Positions 1 through 7,531 of a DNA stretch of 21,319 nt are shown piece after piece. The notes under the pieces were generated by a model, which saw nothing but the letters and a program-made list of their open reading frames with translations, did no database searches and was not told where the DNA came from. Every line of letters starts with the position of its first letter. Position 1 is the stretch's first letter. Location: contig JBDTZN010000029.1 in the NCBI GenBank assembly GCA_040005095.1, positions 1-21,319 of the forward strand. The letters are read 5' to 3'. Source of the DNA: UBA5186 sp040005095 (GTDB lineage: Bacteria > Actinomycetota > Thermoleophilia > Gaiellales > Gaiellaceae). The translations under genes were made by a program, and so were the position numbers.

Positions 1-1215
1 CCTGATCGTGTGCAGGTGCCGACTGAAGCCGACCTCGTCAAGCGCGCACCCGCATCGCCTTTCACGAAAGACGCCGTAGTCGCCGCTCTCGACGTTCAGC
101 GCGAGCTTCGGCGAGACGGGAAGCACGCTCGTGTAGTGCAGGGCGCGGACGACGAGGCCTGACGCGAGCTTCGGGGGCCGCTCGATCACCGCAACGGTGT
201 CCGTCGCCACGTGGACGTCGTCGACCGCGTCCGGTGCCGCGCAAGCGAGTCCGAGCTGACCGATCTCGGTGAAGTAGTAGTTGCTGAACGCGCGGCAGCC
301 GGCGGCCGCGACTACCTCCGCTTTGCCGGCCGTATAAGGCTCGCCACCGAACCAGAAGACCGTTCCTGCGATGTCCGCGCCGAGGTCCCTCGCAGCAAGG
401 GCGATGCGCACACCTGAGCTCGGAGTGCAGGAGATAAGCGCGGACGTGCCCCTCTGTCGTGCGGCCGCCAGCCATTCGACCAGCGGCCGAGGATCGTCGG
501 GGGGCAGGTATTCAGGGAGTCGAAAGTGGAATCCCGCGGTCCGGCCCACCAAAATCGTCGTCAGCGTCAGCGCCATCGACCGTCCGCTTGTTCGGGGGCG
601 CGTCGGAGAGAACCAATGCTCGTACGCGGACCCGAGCTTCGCGCGCACGAGGACGGCCTTCGTTCCGGCGACGCCTGGCGGGATCGGAAACCAGATCGCG
701 AATGGGCGCTCGCCGACGTCGAACGCTTCGTCGACGAGCGCGAGGTACCGGGCCTCATGCTCGGTCATGCCGAGATCGACGAGCACGCTACGAGCCCGTC
801 CACTCGAGCCGCCGGTCTGGGTGCGGTAGTGCTTGCGGCCGAGCGGGTTGTCGAAGTCCGACGCATCGACGTGCAATTCGAGGGAGCCCCGCCGAATCGA
901 GCGACGGCCGTTGAACTCGTCGAGCGTGACGTAGACGCCTGCGTCGTGGAGCAGTTCGAGCGCCCGTTCCAGTCCCTCGCCGTGTACGAGCGCCCGAACG
1001 TCATGGGGTTCCACACCGGCGTGCTCCAGCAAGCGTCGATACGGACTCCTGGGCACGGCAGCGACACCGCGCTCGAAGACGTCGAGAAAGGACTCGTCTC
1101 GTTGCTCGAGACGCCTGCGTACGTCGATGCGTGCGGCCTCGTGCGACAGCGGATTCCGCAGGTAGGACCGGAGTTCGCGCGAATACGTCGCGAGCAGCCG
1201 AGCTTCGATCGTCAG
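1..1215 (-). CDS. Acyl-adenylate-forming ligase, PaaK/LuxE-like (partial, 3' end outside window)
   Basis: An uninterrupted minus-strand frame of about 404 residues runs off the window at base 1. It carries the AMP-binding loop TGGSSGRARS (about 790-825), a YYFTEIG motif matching the adenylate-forming A5 region (about 245-290), an ESGDYG motif matching A7 (about 72-89), and a CGC cluster followed by the start of the C-terminal part. The family activates a carboxylic acid with ATP to an acyl-adenylate and passes it to CoA or a protein thiol. It most resembles phenylacetate-CoA ligase and LuxE-type synthetases, but the substrate cannot be read. The frame has no ATG near its beginning. A CTG at 1215 overlaps the stop of the cyclase fusion (CTGA); a GTG at 1290 would give a 25-codon longer protein overlapping that gene. 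The start is therefore uncertain. It lies directly behind the cyclase fusion and is probably co-transcribed. Confidence 0.8.
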   Translation of the reverse strand, partial: MTIEARLLATYSRELRSYLRNPLSHEAARIDVRRRLEQRDESFLDVFERGVAAVPRSPYRRLLEHAGVEPHDVRALVHGEGLERALELLHDAGVYVTLDEFNGRRSIRRGSLELHVDASDFDNPLGRKHYRTQTGGSSGRARSVLVDLGMTEHEARYLALVDEAFDVGERPFAIWFPIPPGVAGTKAVLVRAKLGSAYEHWFSPTRPRTSGRSMALTLTTILVGRTAGFHFRLPEYLPPDDPRPLVEWLAAARQRGTSALISCTPSSGVRIALAARDLGADIAGTVFWFGGEPYTAGKAEVVAAAGCRAFSNYYFTEIGQLGLACAAPDAVDDVHVATDTVAVIERPPKLASGLVVRALHYTSVLPVSPKLALNVESGDYGVFRERRCGCALDEVGFSRHLHTIR

Positions 1216-4200
1216 ATCATGCCGTCCGCGTTCGAGGGCTCGCGAACCACGAGGTCGGCGAAGTTCGCGGACGACTTGCCGAACTCCCACCAGCCGCTGA
1301 CCGACGGCTTGACGAAGGCCATGCTGCGGCCGTAGACGAGCGGGATCAACGCCACCCGGTCCGAGATCGCCATCCGATCGGCCTCGTGGAACAGCTCGAG
1401 GCGCGAACGGTCGCTCCGTTCTTGCCGGGCACGTTCGATCAGCTCGTCGAACGGCGCGTAGGAGAAGCCTCCCTCGTTCGTCTTGCTGTCGGAATGCAGC
1501 TCGAGACGAAGGTAGTACTCGGGGTCGGGATAGCCGGGAAGCCAGCCGCCAAGGGCGACCGGCGCGAGGTGCCACGGCGTCTTCAGATGAACCGCCTCAT
1601 CATTCGTCCACCACCGGAACGCCACGCTCAGGCCGAGGACTTCCTCCCACAGGTCGCCCACCGGACGAAGGATGTGCTCCCACTCCTCCAAGGCGGCGAC
1701 GGCGATCTCGCCGGACACGCCCGAACGGGCGAGGGCGGCACGGGCCAGGTCCGGGTCGAACCGGAGCGCGATGTCCGGGGTGTGCCCTTGCAGCGCCGGC
1801 GGGACGAGGCCGCCGTTCGCCACGACGAGGTTCGCAGGGAGGGTCTCCTGGAACAGATCGCGATCGATGCTTTGGGCGAGGGCTCGGCGCAGGTCGATGT
1901 TCGACGTGACCGGGTGCGAGTGGTCGAACGAGAGGTACCCCGTCCACGCGGCCGGCCCGAGCTCCACTTCGGTGGTCACGTCCGGCATGACGTCGGCAAT
2001 TCTCGGCGTGTAGCGCGCCGCGACCATCTCGTAAGCGCCGCCTGCGTAGTCGCGGATCGCTGCGGCAACGTCGGTGCGGATCAGCTCGATCCGGGCCACG
2101 TTCCCCGGTCGCGCGCCGCTGTAGAGCGGCTGCCTCTCGAGCTCGAGGCGGTCGTCGGTTCGCGTCACCTGATGGAAGGCGCCGCTCACCACCTGGAGCT
2201 CCGGACTCGCCCACGCCTGGCCGTGACGCTCGATCGCGTGCCGCGGCTGCGGCCCCCCGTCGGGTCGGTTCATCACCGACATGAAATACGGCGCGGGTGC
2301 GACGAGGCGGAACTCGACCGTGCGATCGTCCAGCGCGCGCACGCCGATCGAGTCGGCGTCCTCGTTCCGGCCGAGGAAGTAGTCCTGCCCGTTCTCCAGC
2401 ACGAAGTAGATCGCGACCGACGATCCGGGGCTCGCCGGGTCAAGGGCGCGCTTCACGCCGTACTCGACGTCATGCGCGGTCAGCGGCTCACCGTCGGACC
2501 AGCGCAGGCCCTCGCGGAGATGGAAGACGTAGCGGAGGCCGTCGTCTGAGATCTCCCAGCGCTCCGCGAGAGACGGCACGATCGTGCGCTCCGGCCACGC
2601 CTCGACCAGGCGGTCGAAGAGCTGCATGCAAAGCTGGATGTTCGGCCAGGCGATCGCCGACTTCGGGTCGGCATCGTTCGGGAGATATGACGTCGCCACG
2701 CGCAGGGTCGCCGAGGGATCGCCCGGCGAGGGGTCGGGCGGGCGCCACTGCTCGAACGCAGCCTGGTACGCGCGGTTCGCCTCACCGAAACGAAGCGAGG
2801 TGTGCAGCGCCAGCGCGAGCTTGAAGAGGACGAGTGCCGCCTCCTGGGAGCGGCCGCGTTCCTCGAGCAGCGGCAGCAGCGCGCGGTAGTGCTCGACCGC
2901 CTCGTCGAGCGCGTACTCCTGCCGGGCCTTGTCCCCGGCGCGAGTGAGGTACGCGATCGCCTTGTCCGGATCCTCGGCGGCGAGCCAATGGTGGGCGAGC
3001 AGCCCGTACGCCTCCTCGTCGGCCCGCTCGAGCCATTCCGCCGCCTTACGGTGCAGCGACCGCCGCGTGCTGCCGACCAGCGTCCGGTAGGCGCCCTCCT
3101 GGATCAGCGCGTGCTTGAAGCGGTACTCGGGCTGCGGCCAGCGGCGCTCCTCGCGCACGAGATCGAGCCGCTGAAGCGACTGCAGCACCCCGCGGGTGTC
3201 TCCGTTGCCCGCGAGGCCCTCGAGCAGCGGCAGCCCGAAGTGGCGTCCGAGCACCGACGCGGCGACGAGCACTTCCCTCGAGGCCGGATCGAGCCGGTCG
3301 ATTCGCGCGAGGACGACCTTCTCGACGGTCGGGGGCAGCTCGACGCCTGCGTCGTGGTCGTAGCGCCAGCCGCCGTTGTCCGCCACGAGGGCGCCGGCAT
3401 CGACGAGCGAGCGCACGAGCTCCTCGAGGAAGAACGGATTGCCGTCAGCGTGCTCGAGCAGCCGCGCACGCAGCTCCTGCGGCAGCGTCTCGGCGCCCAC
3501 GAGCCCGTCGAGCAGCTCCGCGCCCGCCGCGCCGGAGAGCGCTTCCATCGGGAGCGACCGCGTACGGTGCGGGACCTCGCGCGCCGCGAGCTCGTGGATC
3601 CGCCAGGACGGGTGGTCGCGCTCCGGCCGCTGCGTGAGGACGAGCAGCACCGCCGCGTCCTCGGTGAGCGGGACGAGCGTCTCGACGAGCTGCACCGAGG
3701 TCGGGTCGGCCCAGTGCAGGTCCTCGAGCAGGACGAAGACCGGGCCGTCCTCGGCAAGGCGCGCGAGCAGCGTCGCGACGACCTCGAATGTGCGGTACTG
3801 CAGCGCCTCCGGCGAGAGCTCGGCGAGCCGGGCCTGCGCGTCGGGCTCCAAAGTGAGGTCGAGGAGCGCGCCGAGATACGGGTAGACCTCCGGCGTCCGC
3901 TCGCCGAACAGGGGCTCGAGGTTGCGCCGCAGCGCCACGCGCACTCGCAGCTCCGGCGCGTCCACCGACACGCCCATCCAGCGCCTGAGAAGGTCGCGGA
4001 ACGGCCAGTACGGGAGCGACTCGCCGTACGAGACGCAACGACCTTCGAGCCAGACCGCGCGGCCGTGTGCCACGGGTGCCGCTTCGATCTGCGCCGCGAG
4101 CTCGGCGGTGAGGCGGCTCTTGCCGATTCCCGCCTCGCCGGTCACGAAGAGGATGCCGCCCGCTCCCGCGAGCGCGCCCTCGACGGCCTCGCGTGCTTCG

Positions 4201-4847
4201 CGCAGCTCGCGCTCGCGTCCGACGAGCTCCGTCTGCACGCCCTCGCCGTCTCGGGCGGCGCCAGCGCTGACGCCACGCGCTTCGAACGCCTCGACGGGCT
4301 CGGCCTTCCCTTTCAGCTCGAGCTGTCGCGCGTCACCCCAGTCGAAGAGCTGCTCGACCTGGCGGCGGGTCTCGGCGCCCACGAACACGGAGCCGGGATC
4401 CGCGGCGGACTGGAGACGCGCCGCAGTGTTGATCGCGTCGCCCACAGCGCCGTACTCGACGCGGCTCCCCGCGCCGACCGCGCCGAGCACGACCGGGCCT
4501 GTTGTTACCCCGACCCGCGCCGAGAGCCCTTCGATACTCCACGCGCGGGCGACCTCCGCGCCGTACTCGGCCACATCGGCGGCGATCCTCAGGCCCGCGC
4601 GGACCGCCCGCTCAGGATCGTCCTCGTGCGTGACGGGCGCGCCGAACAGCGCCAGCACGCCGTCGCCCGCGAGATCCTTGATCGTGCCGCCGAAGTCCTC
4701 GACGGCATGGACCATGCGGGCGATCGCCTCGCCGATCACGAGCTTCGCGTCCTCCGGATCGAGTTGCTCACCGAGCGACGTCGAGCCGGCGAGGTCGGCG
4801 AAGAGCGCGGAGACCACCTTGCGCTCCTCACGCATCTCCACGGTCAA
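1212..4847 (-). CDS. Class III nucleotide cyclase / AAA ATPase / TPR / SBP_bac_5 fusion protein
   Basis: This 1211-residue protein has four parts. Residues 8-190 are a class III adenylate/guanylate cyclase domain with metal aspartates D18 (FADLAGST) and D62 (AGDGVLALFG), and the transition-state pair N140 and R144 (NTAAR). Residues 208-600 form an AAA/STAND ATPase with Walker A GEAGIGKS (237-244) and Walker B VFVLLEDLHWADP (about 368-380). Residues 620-710 are TPR-like helices. Residues 713-1205 match oligopeptide-binding proteins (SBP_bac_5), for example GLRWSDGEPLTAHDVEYG. There is no signal peptide or lipobox, so the binding domain should be cytoplasmic. The position usually holding the adenine-specifying lysine appears to be D58, so ATP versus GTP use is open. 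The TTG start is supported by AGGAG at 4854-4858, six bases upstream and overlapping the previous gene's stop. The likely role is a ligand-sensing cyclase; this is inferred from the domains. Confidence 0.88.
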   Translation of the reverse strand: MTVEMREERKVVSALFADLAGSTSLGEQLDPEDAKLVIGEAIARMVHAVEDFGGTIKDLAGDGVLALFGAPVTHEDDPERAVRAGLRIAADVAEYGAEVARAWSIEGLSARVGVTTGPVVLGAVGAGSRVEYGAVGDAINTAARLQSAADPGSVFVGAETRRQVEQLFDWGDARQLELKGKAEPVEAFEARGVSAGAARDGEGVQTELVGRERELREAREAVEGALAGAGGILFVTGEAGIGKSRLTAELAAQIEAAPVAHGRAVWLEGRCVSYGESLPYWPFRDLLRRWMGVSVDAPELRVRVALRRNLEPLFGERTPEVYPYLGALLDLTLEPDAQARLAELSPEALQYRTFEVVATLLARLAEDGPVFVLLEDLHWADPTSVQLVETLVPLTEDAAVLLVLTQRPERDHPSWRIHELAAREVPHRTRSLPMEALSGAAGAELLDGLVGAETLPQELRARLLEHADGNPFFLEELVRSLVDAGALVADNGGWRYDHDAGVELPPTVEKVVLARIDRLDPASREVLVAASVLGRHFGLPLLEGLAGNGDTRGVLQSLQRLDLVREERRWPQPEYRFKHALIQEGAYRTLVGSTRRSLHRKAAEWLERADEEAYGLLAHHWLAAEDPDKAIAYLTRAGDKARQEYALDEAVEHYRALLPLLEERGRSQEAALVLFKLALALHTSLRFGEANRAYQAAFEQWRPPDPSPGDPSATLRVATSYLPNDADPKSAIAWPNIQLCMQLFDRLVEAWPERTIVPSLAERWEISDDGLRYVFHLREGLRWSDGEPLTAHDVEYGVKRALDPASPGSSVAIYFVLENGQDYFLGRNEDADSIGVRALDDRTVEFRLVAPAPYFMSVMNRPDGGPQPRHAIERHGQAWASPELQVVSGAFHQVTRTDDRLELERQPLYSGARPGNVARIELIRTDVAAAIRDYAGGAYEMVAARYTPRIADVMPDVTTEVELGPAAWTGYLSFDHSHPVTSNIDLRRALAQSIDRDLFQETLPANLVVANGGLVPPALQGHTPDIALRFDPDLARAALARSGVSGEIAVAALEEWEHILRPVGDLWEEVLGLSVAFRWWTNDEAVHLKTPWHLAPVALGGWLPGYPDPEYYLRLELHSDSKTNEGGFSYAPFDELIERARQERSDRSRLELFHEADRMAISDRVALIPLVYGRSMAFVKPSVSGWWEFGKSSANFADLVVREPSNADGMI

Positions 4848-4853
4848 GCGAGG

Positions 4854-4858
4854 CTCCT
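4854..4858 (-). promoter_or_regulatory. Ribosome binding site fixing the TTG start of the cyclase fusion
   Basis: Minus-strand AGGAG lies six bases before the TTG at 4847 and overlaps the TAG stop (4857-4859) of the upstream gene. This supports the unusual TTG start and translational coupling with the upstream flavin-binding-type gene. Confidence 0.65.
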
Positions 4859-5486
4859 AGCCCTGATGAACGACTTCGGCGTCCGGGTCGTTCGCGGGGT
4901 CTCCCTCGGGCAGCACGTCGCAAGCCCAGTCGTTCCGCTTCCAGCGCGGCACCGGGGGCTCGGCGCCGGGCTTCGGGACGAAGCGAGAGCGCTCGACCAG
5001 CCGGTACTCGTGGATGTAGCGCGGGCAGTTCGGGAAGACCTGGGTCGCGCGCACTCGCACGACGAGCTGAGCGCCCGGGTACTCGGCCAGCAGCGGATCG
5101 CCGTCGTCGACGGTCGCCTCGCCGTTCAGCCGCAGCCGCCGCCGCTCGTCGAAGCGAATGAAGAGCAGGCCGACGTGCGGGTTGACGACGGCGTTTCCGA
5201 GGGAGAGGTACATCCCGTTTCCGTCGTAGCTCGGAAAGGCGATGGTGCGATCGTCCAGCACGCGCACGAAGCCCGGCTCACCGCCCTTGTACGAGCATTG
5301 CGGCCGCCCCTCCGCGTCGGCCGTGGCGAGGAAGAACATGTCGCAGGACTGGATGAACGCGCGATCGTCGGCGTCGATCGTCTCGCGGACGATCCGCTCC
5401 TCGATGCGCTCGGCGAGCCGGCGCGTGTCGAAGCGCTCCTGGAGCTCTACGCTGGATTTGTTGTAGAGGTCGATGCCCCGGATGAT
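4857..5486 (-). CDS. Pyridoxamine 5'-phosphate oxidase-fold (FMN-binding) family protein
   Basis: About 209 residues with the pattern of the COG3576-type pyridoxamine-phosphate-oxidase-like proteins: an N-terminal helix (RFDTRRLAERIEERIV), the core strand FFLATADAEGRPQCSYKGG, then PSYDGNGMYLSLGN and VGLLFIRFDERRRLRLNG. Such proteins use a split beta-barrel to bind FMN or a related flavin and are mostly uncharacterised oxidoreductases or flavin carriers. The beginning is a problem. The conserved N-terminal helix is in frame, but no ATG, GTG or TTG lies near its start; candidates are the ATC codons at 5486 and 5483. The next ATG (in DMFFLATAD) would remove about 45 residues, including the conserved helix. 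The frame overlaps the end of the membrane-protein gene by about 40 bases. It ends nine bases before the cyclase fusion. Confidence 0.78.
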   Translation of the reverse strand: MIRGIDLYNKSSVELQERFDTRRLAERIEERIVRETIDADDRAFIQSCDMFFLATADAEGRPQCSYKGGEPGFVRVLDDRTIAFPSYDGNGMYLSLGNAVVNPHVGLLFIRFDERRRLRLNGEATVDDGDPLLAEYPGAQLVVRVRATQVFPNCPRYIHEYRLVERSRFVPKPGAEPPVPRWKRNDWACDVLPEGDPANDPDAEVVHQG

Positions 5487-6148
5487 CGCACGCGGGCCGC
5501 TTGGTCCACGAACAGCATGGCCGCGCCGAGGAAGAGCAGCGGCGAGAGCACCAGGTCCGCGAGAAACCCGGCGGTGCGGATGGCGTTGTCGCCCTGGGTC
5601 CGCAGGAGAAACAGGAGCACGGTCCGCGAGAGGAAGTACACGATCGCGAGTGTCGCGAGCGAGCCGAACGCGTGCACGAAGTCGGCGCGCGCGAGCTCCA
5701 GTCCGCGCCGCAGCGAGTCGACGAAGCCGCGCCGTTCGATCACGGCTGCGGGCACGGCGAGTCCGAGCAGGGCAAGCCAGCCGACCGCCGGCAGGATCAC
5801 GAAGCGCAACAGCACCGGCACCGGGAGCCAGACGGCGATCCCGACAGCCAGGCCGACCAGGAGCGCGCGCGGCGGCGGCCGGTCCTTCGCCACGAGCGCG
5901 CAGGCACCGACGTACGAGACGGTGATGAGGGGCGTGAACAGCCACAGGACGATCGTTTGCTCCTTCGGCGACCGTCCCAGCGCGAGCTCGTCGAGCGCGG
6001 CGAGGCTGAGCCCCAGCGCGAGCACCGGAAAGAACCGGGCGCCGTAGAGCCGCACCGTCTCGGCGACCAGCTGTCCCACGGTTCGCGTCTCGGGCGGGAG
6101 CGGCGGAGGCAGCGGGCCCTCGTGCTTCGGGTAGCGCGGCCTGGCCAC
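5447..6148 (-). CDS. Multi-pass membrane protein of unknown function
   Basis: A 233-residue protein starting at GTG 6148. A proline-rich cytoplasmic N-terminus (residues 1-30) is followed by about six hydrophobic segments: FFPVLALGLSLAALDEL, IVLWLFTPLITVSYVGACAL, LLVGLAVGIAVWLPVPVLL, VILPAVGWLALLGLAVPAAV, LATLAIVYFLSRTVLLFLL and ADLVLSPLLFLGAAMLF. The segment RRGLELARADFVHAFGSL between the later helices recalls the membrane domain seen in glycerophosphodiesterase-like and DUF975-like proteins, but I cannot assign a family. It is the first gene of the leftward run into the flavin-fold protein and the cyclase fusion, and its end overlaps the next gene. It is divergent from the aminotransferase gene, with about 48 bases between the starts. 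I saw no convincing promoter in that gap. Confidence 0.72.
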   Translation of the reverse strand: MARPRYPKHEGPLPPPLPPETRTVGQLVAETVRLYGARFFPVLALGLSLAALDELALGRSPKEQTIVLWLFTPLITVSYVGACALVAKDRPPPRALLVGLAVGIAVWLPVPVLLRFVILPAVGWLALLGLAVPAAVIERRGFVDSLRRGLELARADFVHAFGSLATLAIVYFLSRTVLLFLLRTQGDNAIRTAGFLADLVLSPLLFLGAAMLFVDQAARVRSSGASTSTTNPA

Positions 6149-6196
6149 GCGCAGACGCTAGCGTTATCCCAGCGTGCGGAGCGCAGCCCCCAGCTC

Positions 6197-7531
6197 GTGA
6201 ACGCCCGTCTTGCCGGCGAGGCGCTCCGGCTCGCGCGGAGGCGGCTGGGGTGGCTCGTCCGCCCGCCGGCCGTGGAAGGCCGCGTTCCGCGCATGTTCCC
6301 CGGCGCGCTCCGGATCGCCGTGGACGAAGAGGAGGCCGCTGTCGAGGCCGTGCGCGACGTGATCCGCTCGAAGCGCCTCTTCCGGTTCTACGGCGTCTCG
6401 CCGAGCCTGCGCAGGTCGAAGGCACGCGAGCTCGAGACCGCGTTCGCACGGCGGATTGGGACCGCGCACGCGCTGGCCGTCAACTCCGGTACGAGTGCGC
6501 TCGTTTGTGCGCTCGTCGGGCTCGAGATCGGCCCGGGCGACGAGGTGATCGTGCCGGCGTACACGTGGATCTCGACCGCCACCGCCGTGCTCGCGGTGGG
6601 CGCCGTTCCGGTCGTCGCCGAGGTGGACGATTCGCTGACGATCGACTCTGCGGACGTGGAGCGGAAGCTCTCGCCGCACACGAAGGCGATCGTCCCCGTG
6701 CACATGCGCGGCGCGCCGGCGCGGCTGGACGCGTTGGGCGAGCTCGCGCGACCGCACGGCCTCCGCGTCCTGGAGGACGTCGCGCAGGCGGCGGGCGGCA
6801 GCTTCCACGGGCGACCGCTCGGAAGCCTCGGCGACGCCGGCTGCTTCAGCTTCCAGTTCAGCAAGATCATGACCGCCGGCGAGGGCGGGATGGTGACGAC
6901 GAACGAGCCCACTGTCCACCGTCGCGCCGGGATGTACCACGACTCGGCGGCGCCCCCGAACCTGGGCGTCTCGGCGGACGAGTGGCTTCCCGGGCTGAAC
7001 CTGCGGATGTCCGAGCTGCACGCGGCCGTCTTGCTCGTCCAGCTGGGCCGACTCGACGCGCTGCTCTCCGACCTACGGGCGCGCAAGCGCAGGCTAAGGG
7101 AGCTGCTGGTCGACCGGCTCGGCGACCGGGTCGCGTTCCGGACGCTGACCGACCCCGCAGGGGACACAGGGATCGCGCTGATCTTCTTCCTCCCGGACGC
7201 GGAGCTGGCAGAACGCGTCGTGCCTGCCTTGGCCGACCAGAATGTTCCCGCCTCGCGCCTGTACCAGGAGGGCAAGCACCTACCGCACGACTACGTCGAC
7301 CTCCACGCCTACGAGGCGTGGGCGCCGCTGCTCGAAAAGCGAACCTGGTCGCCGGGCGGGGGCGCGTGGAGCGGGCACCCGCGGCCGGTCGAGTACCGGC
7401 GGGACGCGTGCCCGGTGACCATGGATCTGCTCCGGAGGGCGGTGCACGTGGACGTGAGCCCCGAGCTTCGAGTCGAGCAGGTCGAGCAGATGGCGTCCGC
7501 GATCGGCGACGTCGTCGAGCGCTCGCTCTAG
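6197..7531 (+). CDS. DegT/DnrJ/EryC1-family PLP-dependent aminotransferase
   Basis: About 444 residues from GTG 6197. Family motifs are clear: the PLP phosphate-binding NSGTSALVCAL, GDEVIVPAYTWISTATAVL, LEDVAQAAGGSFHGRPLG with the PLP-contacting Asp, and FSFQFSKIMTAGEGG with the Schiff-base lysine. The enzymes transfer an amino group, usually from glutamate or glutamine, to keto-sugars or keto-cyclitols. Here the lysine motif, PAYTWISTA and VHMRGAP are nearer to the cyclitol/AHBA branch by eye than to nucleotide-sugar perosamine synthases, but this is only an impression. Alternative starts are GTG 6272 and ATG 6293; the core begins after FPGALRIAVDEEE. Its TAG stop directly touches the GTG of the GMC oxidoreductase gene, so the two are surely co-translated and likely act in one pathway. 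Confidence 0.88.
   Translation: MNARLAGEALRLARRRLGWLVRPPAVEGRVPRMFPGALRIAVDEEEAAVEAVRDVIRSKRLFRFYGVSPSLRRSKARELETAFARRIGTAHALAVNSGTSALVCALVGLEIGPGDEVIVPAYTWISTATAVLAVGAVPVVAEVDDSLTIDSADVERKLSPHTKAIVPVHMRGAPARLDALGELARPHGLRVLEDVAQAAGGSFHGRPLGSLGDAGCFSFQFSKIMTAGEGGMVTTNEPTVHRRAGMYHDSAAPPNLGVSADEWLPGLNLRMSELHAAVLLVQLGRLDALLSDLRARKRRLRELLVDRLGDRVAFRTLTDPAGDTGIALIFFLPDAELAERVVPALADQNVPASRLYQEGKHLPHDYVDLHAYEAWAPLLEKRTWSPGGGAWSGHPRPVEYRRDACPVTMDLLRRAVHVDVSPELRVEQVEQMASAIGDVVERSL

Noticed and set aside
526..1335. Plus-strand frame in the first 1.3 kb
   Set aside because: The minus strand here holds the adenylating enzyme with three motifs in order; the plus-strand product has none.
2802..6047. Very long plus-strand open frame opposite the cyclase fusion
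   Set aside because: It mirrors the codon structure of the minus-strand genes in high-GC DNA; its sequence is Arg/Glu/Leu-rich without domains, while the minus strand has clear motifs.
6149..6196. Bidirectional promoter between the membrane protein and aminotransferase genes
   Set aside because: The 48-base gap shows no convincing -10 or -35 pair on either strand.
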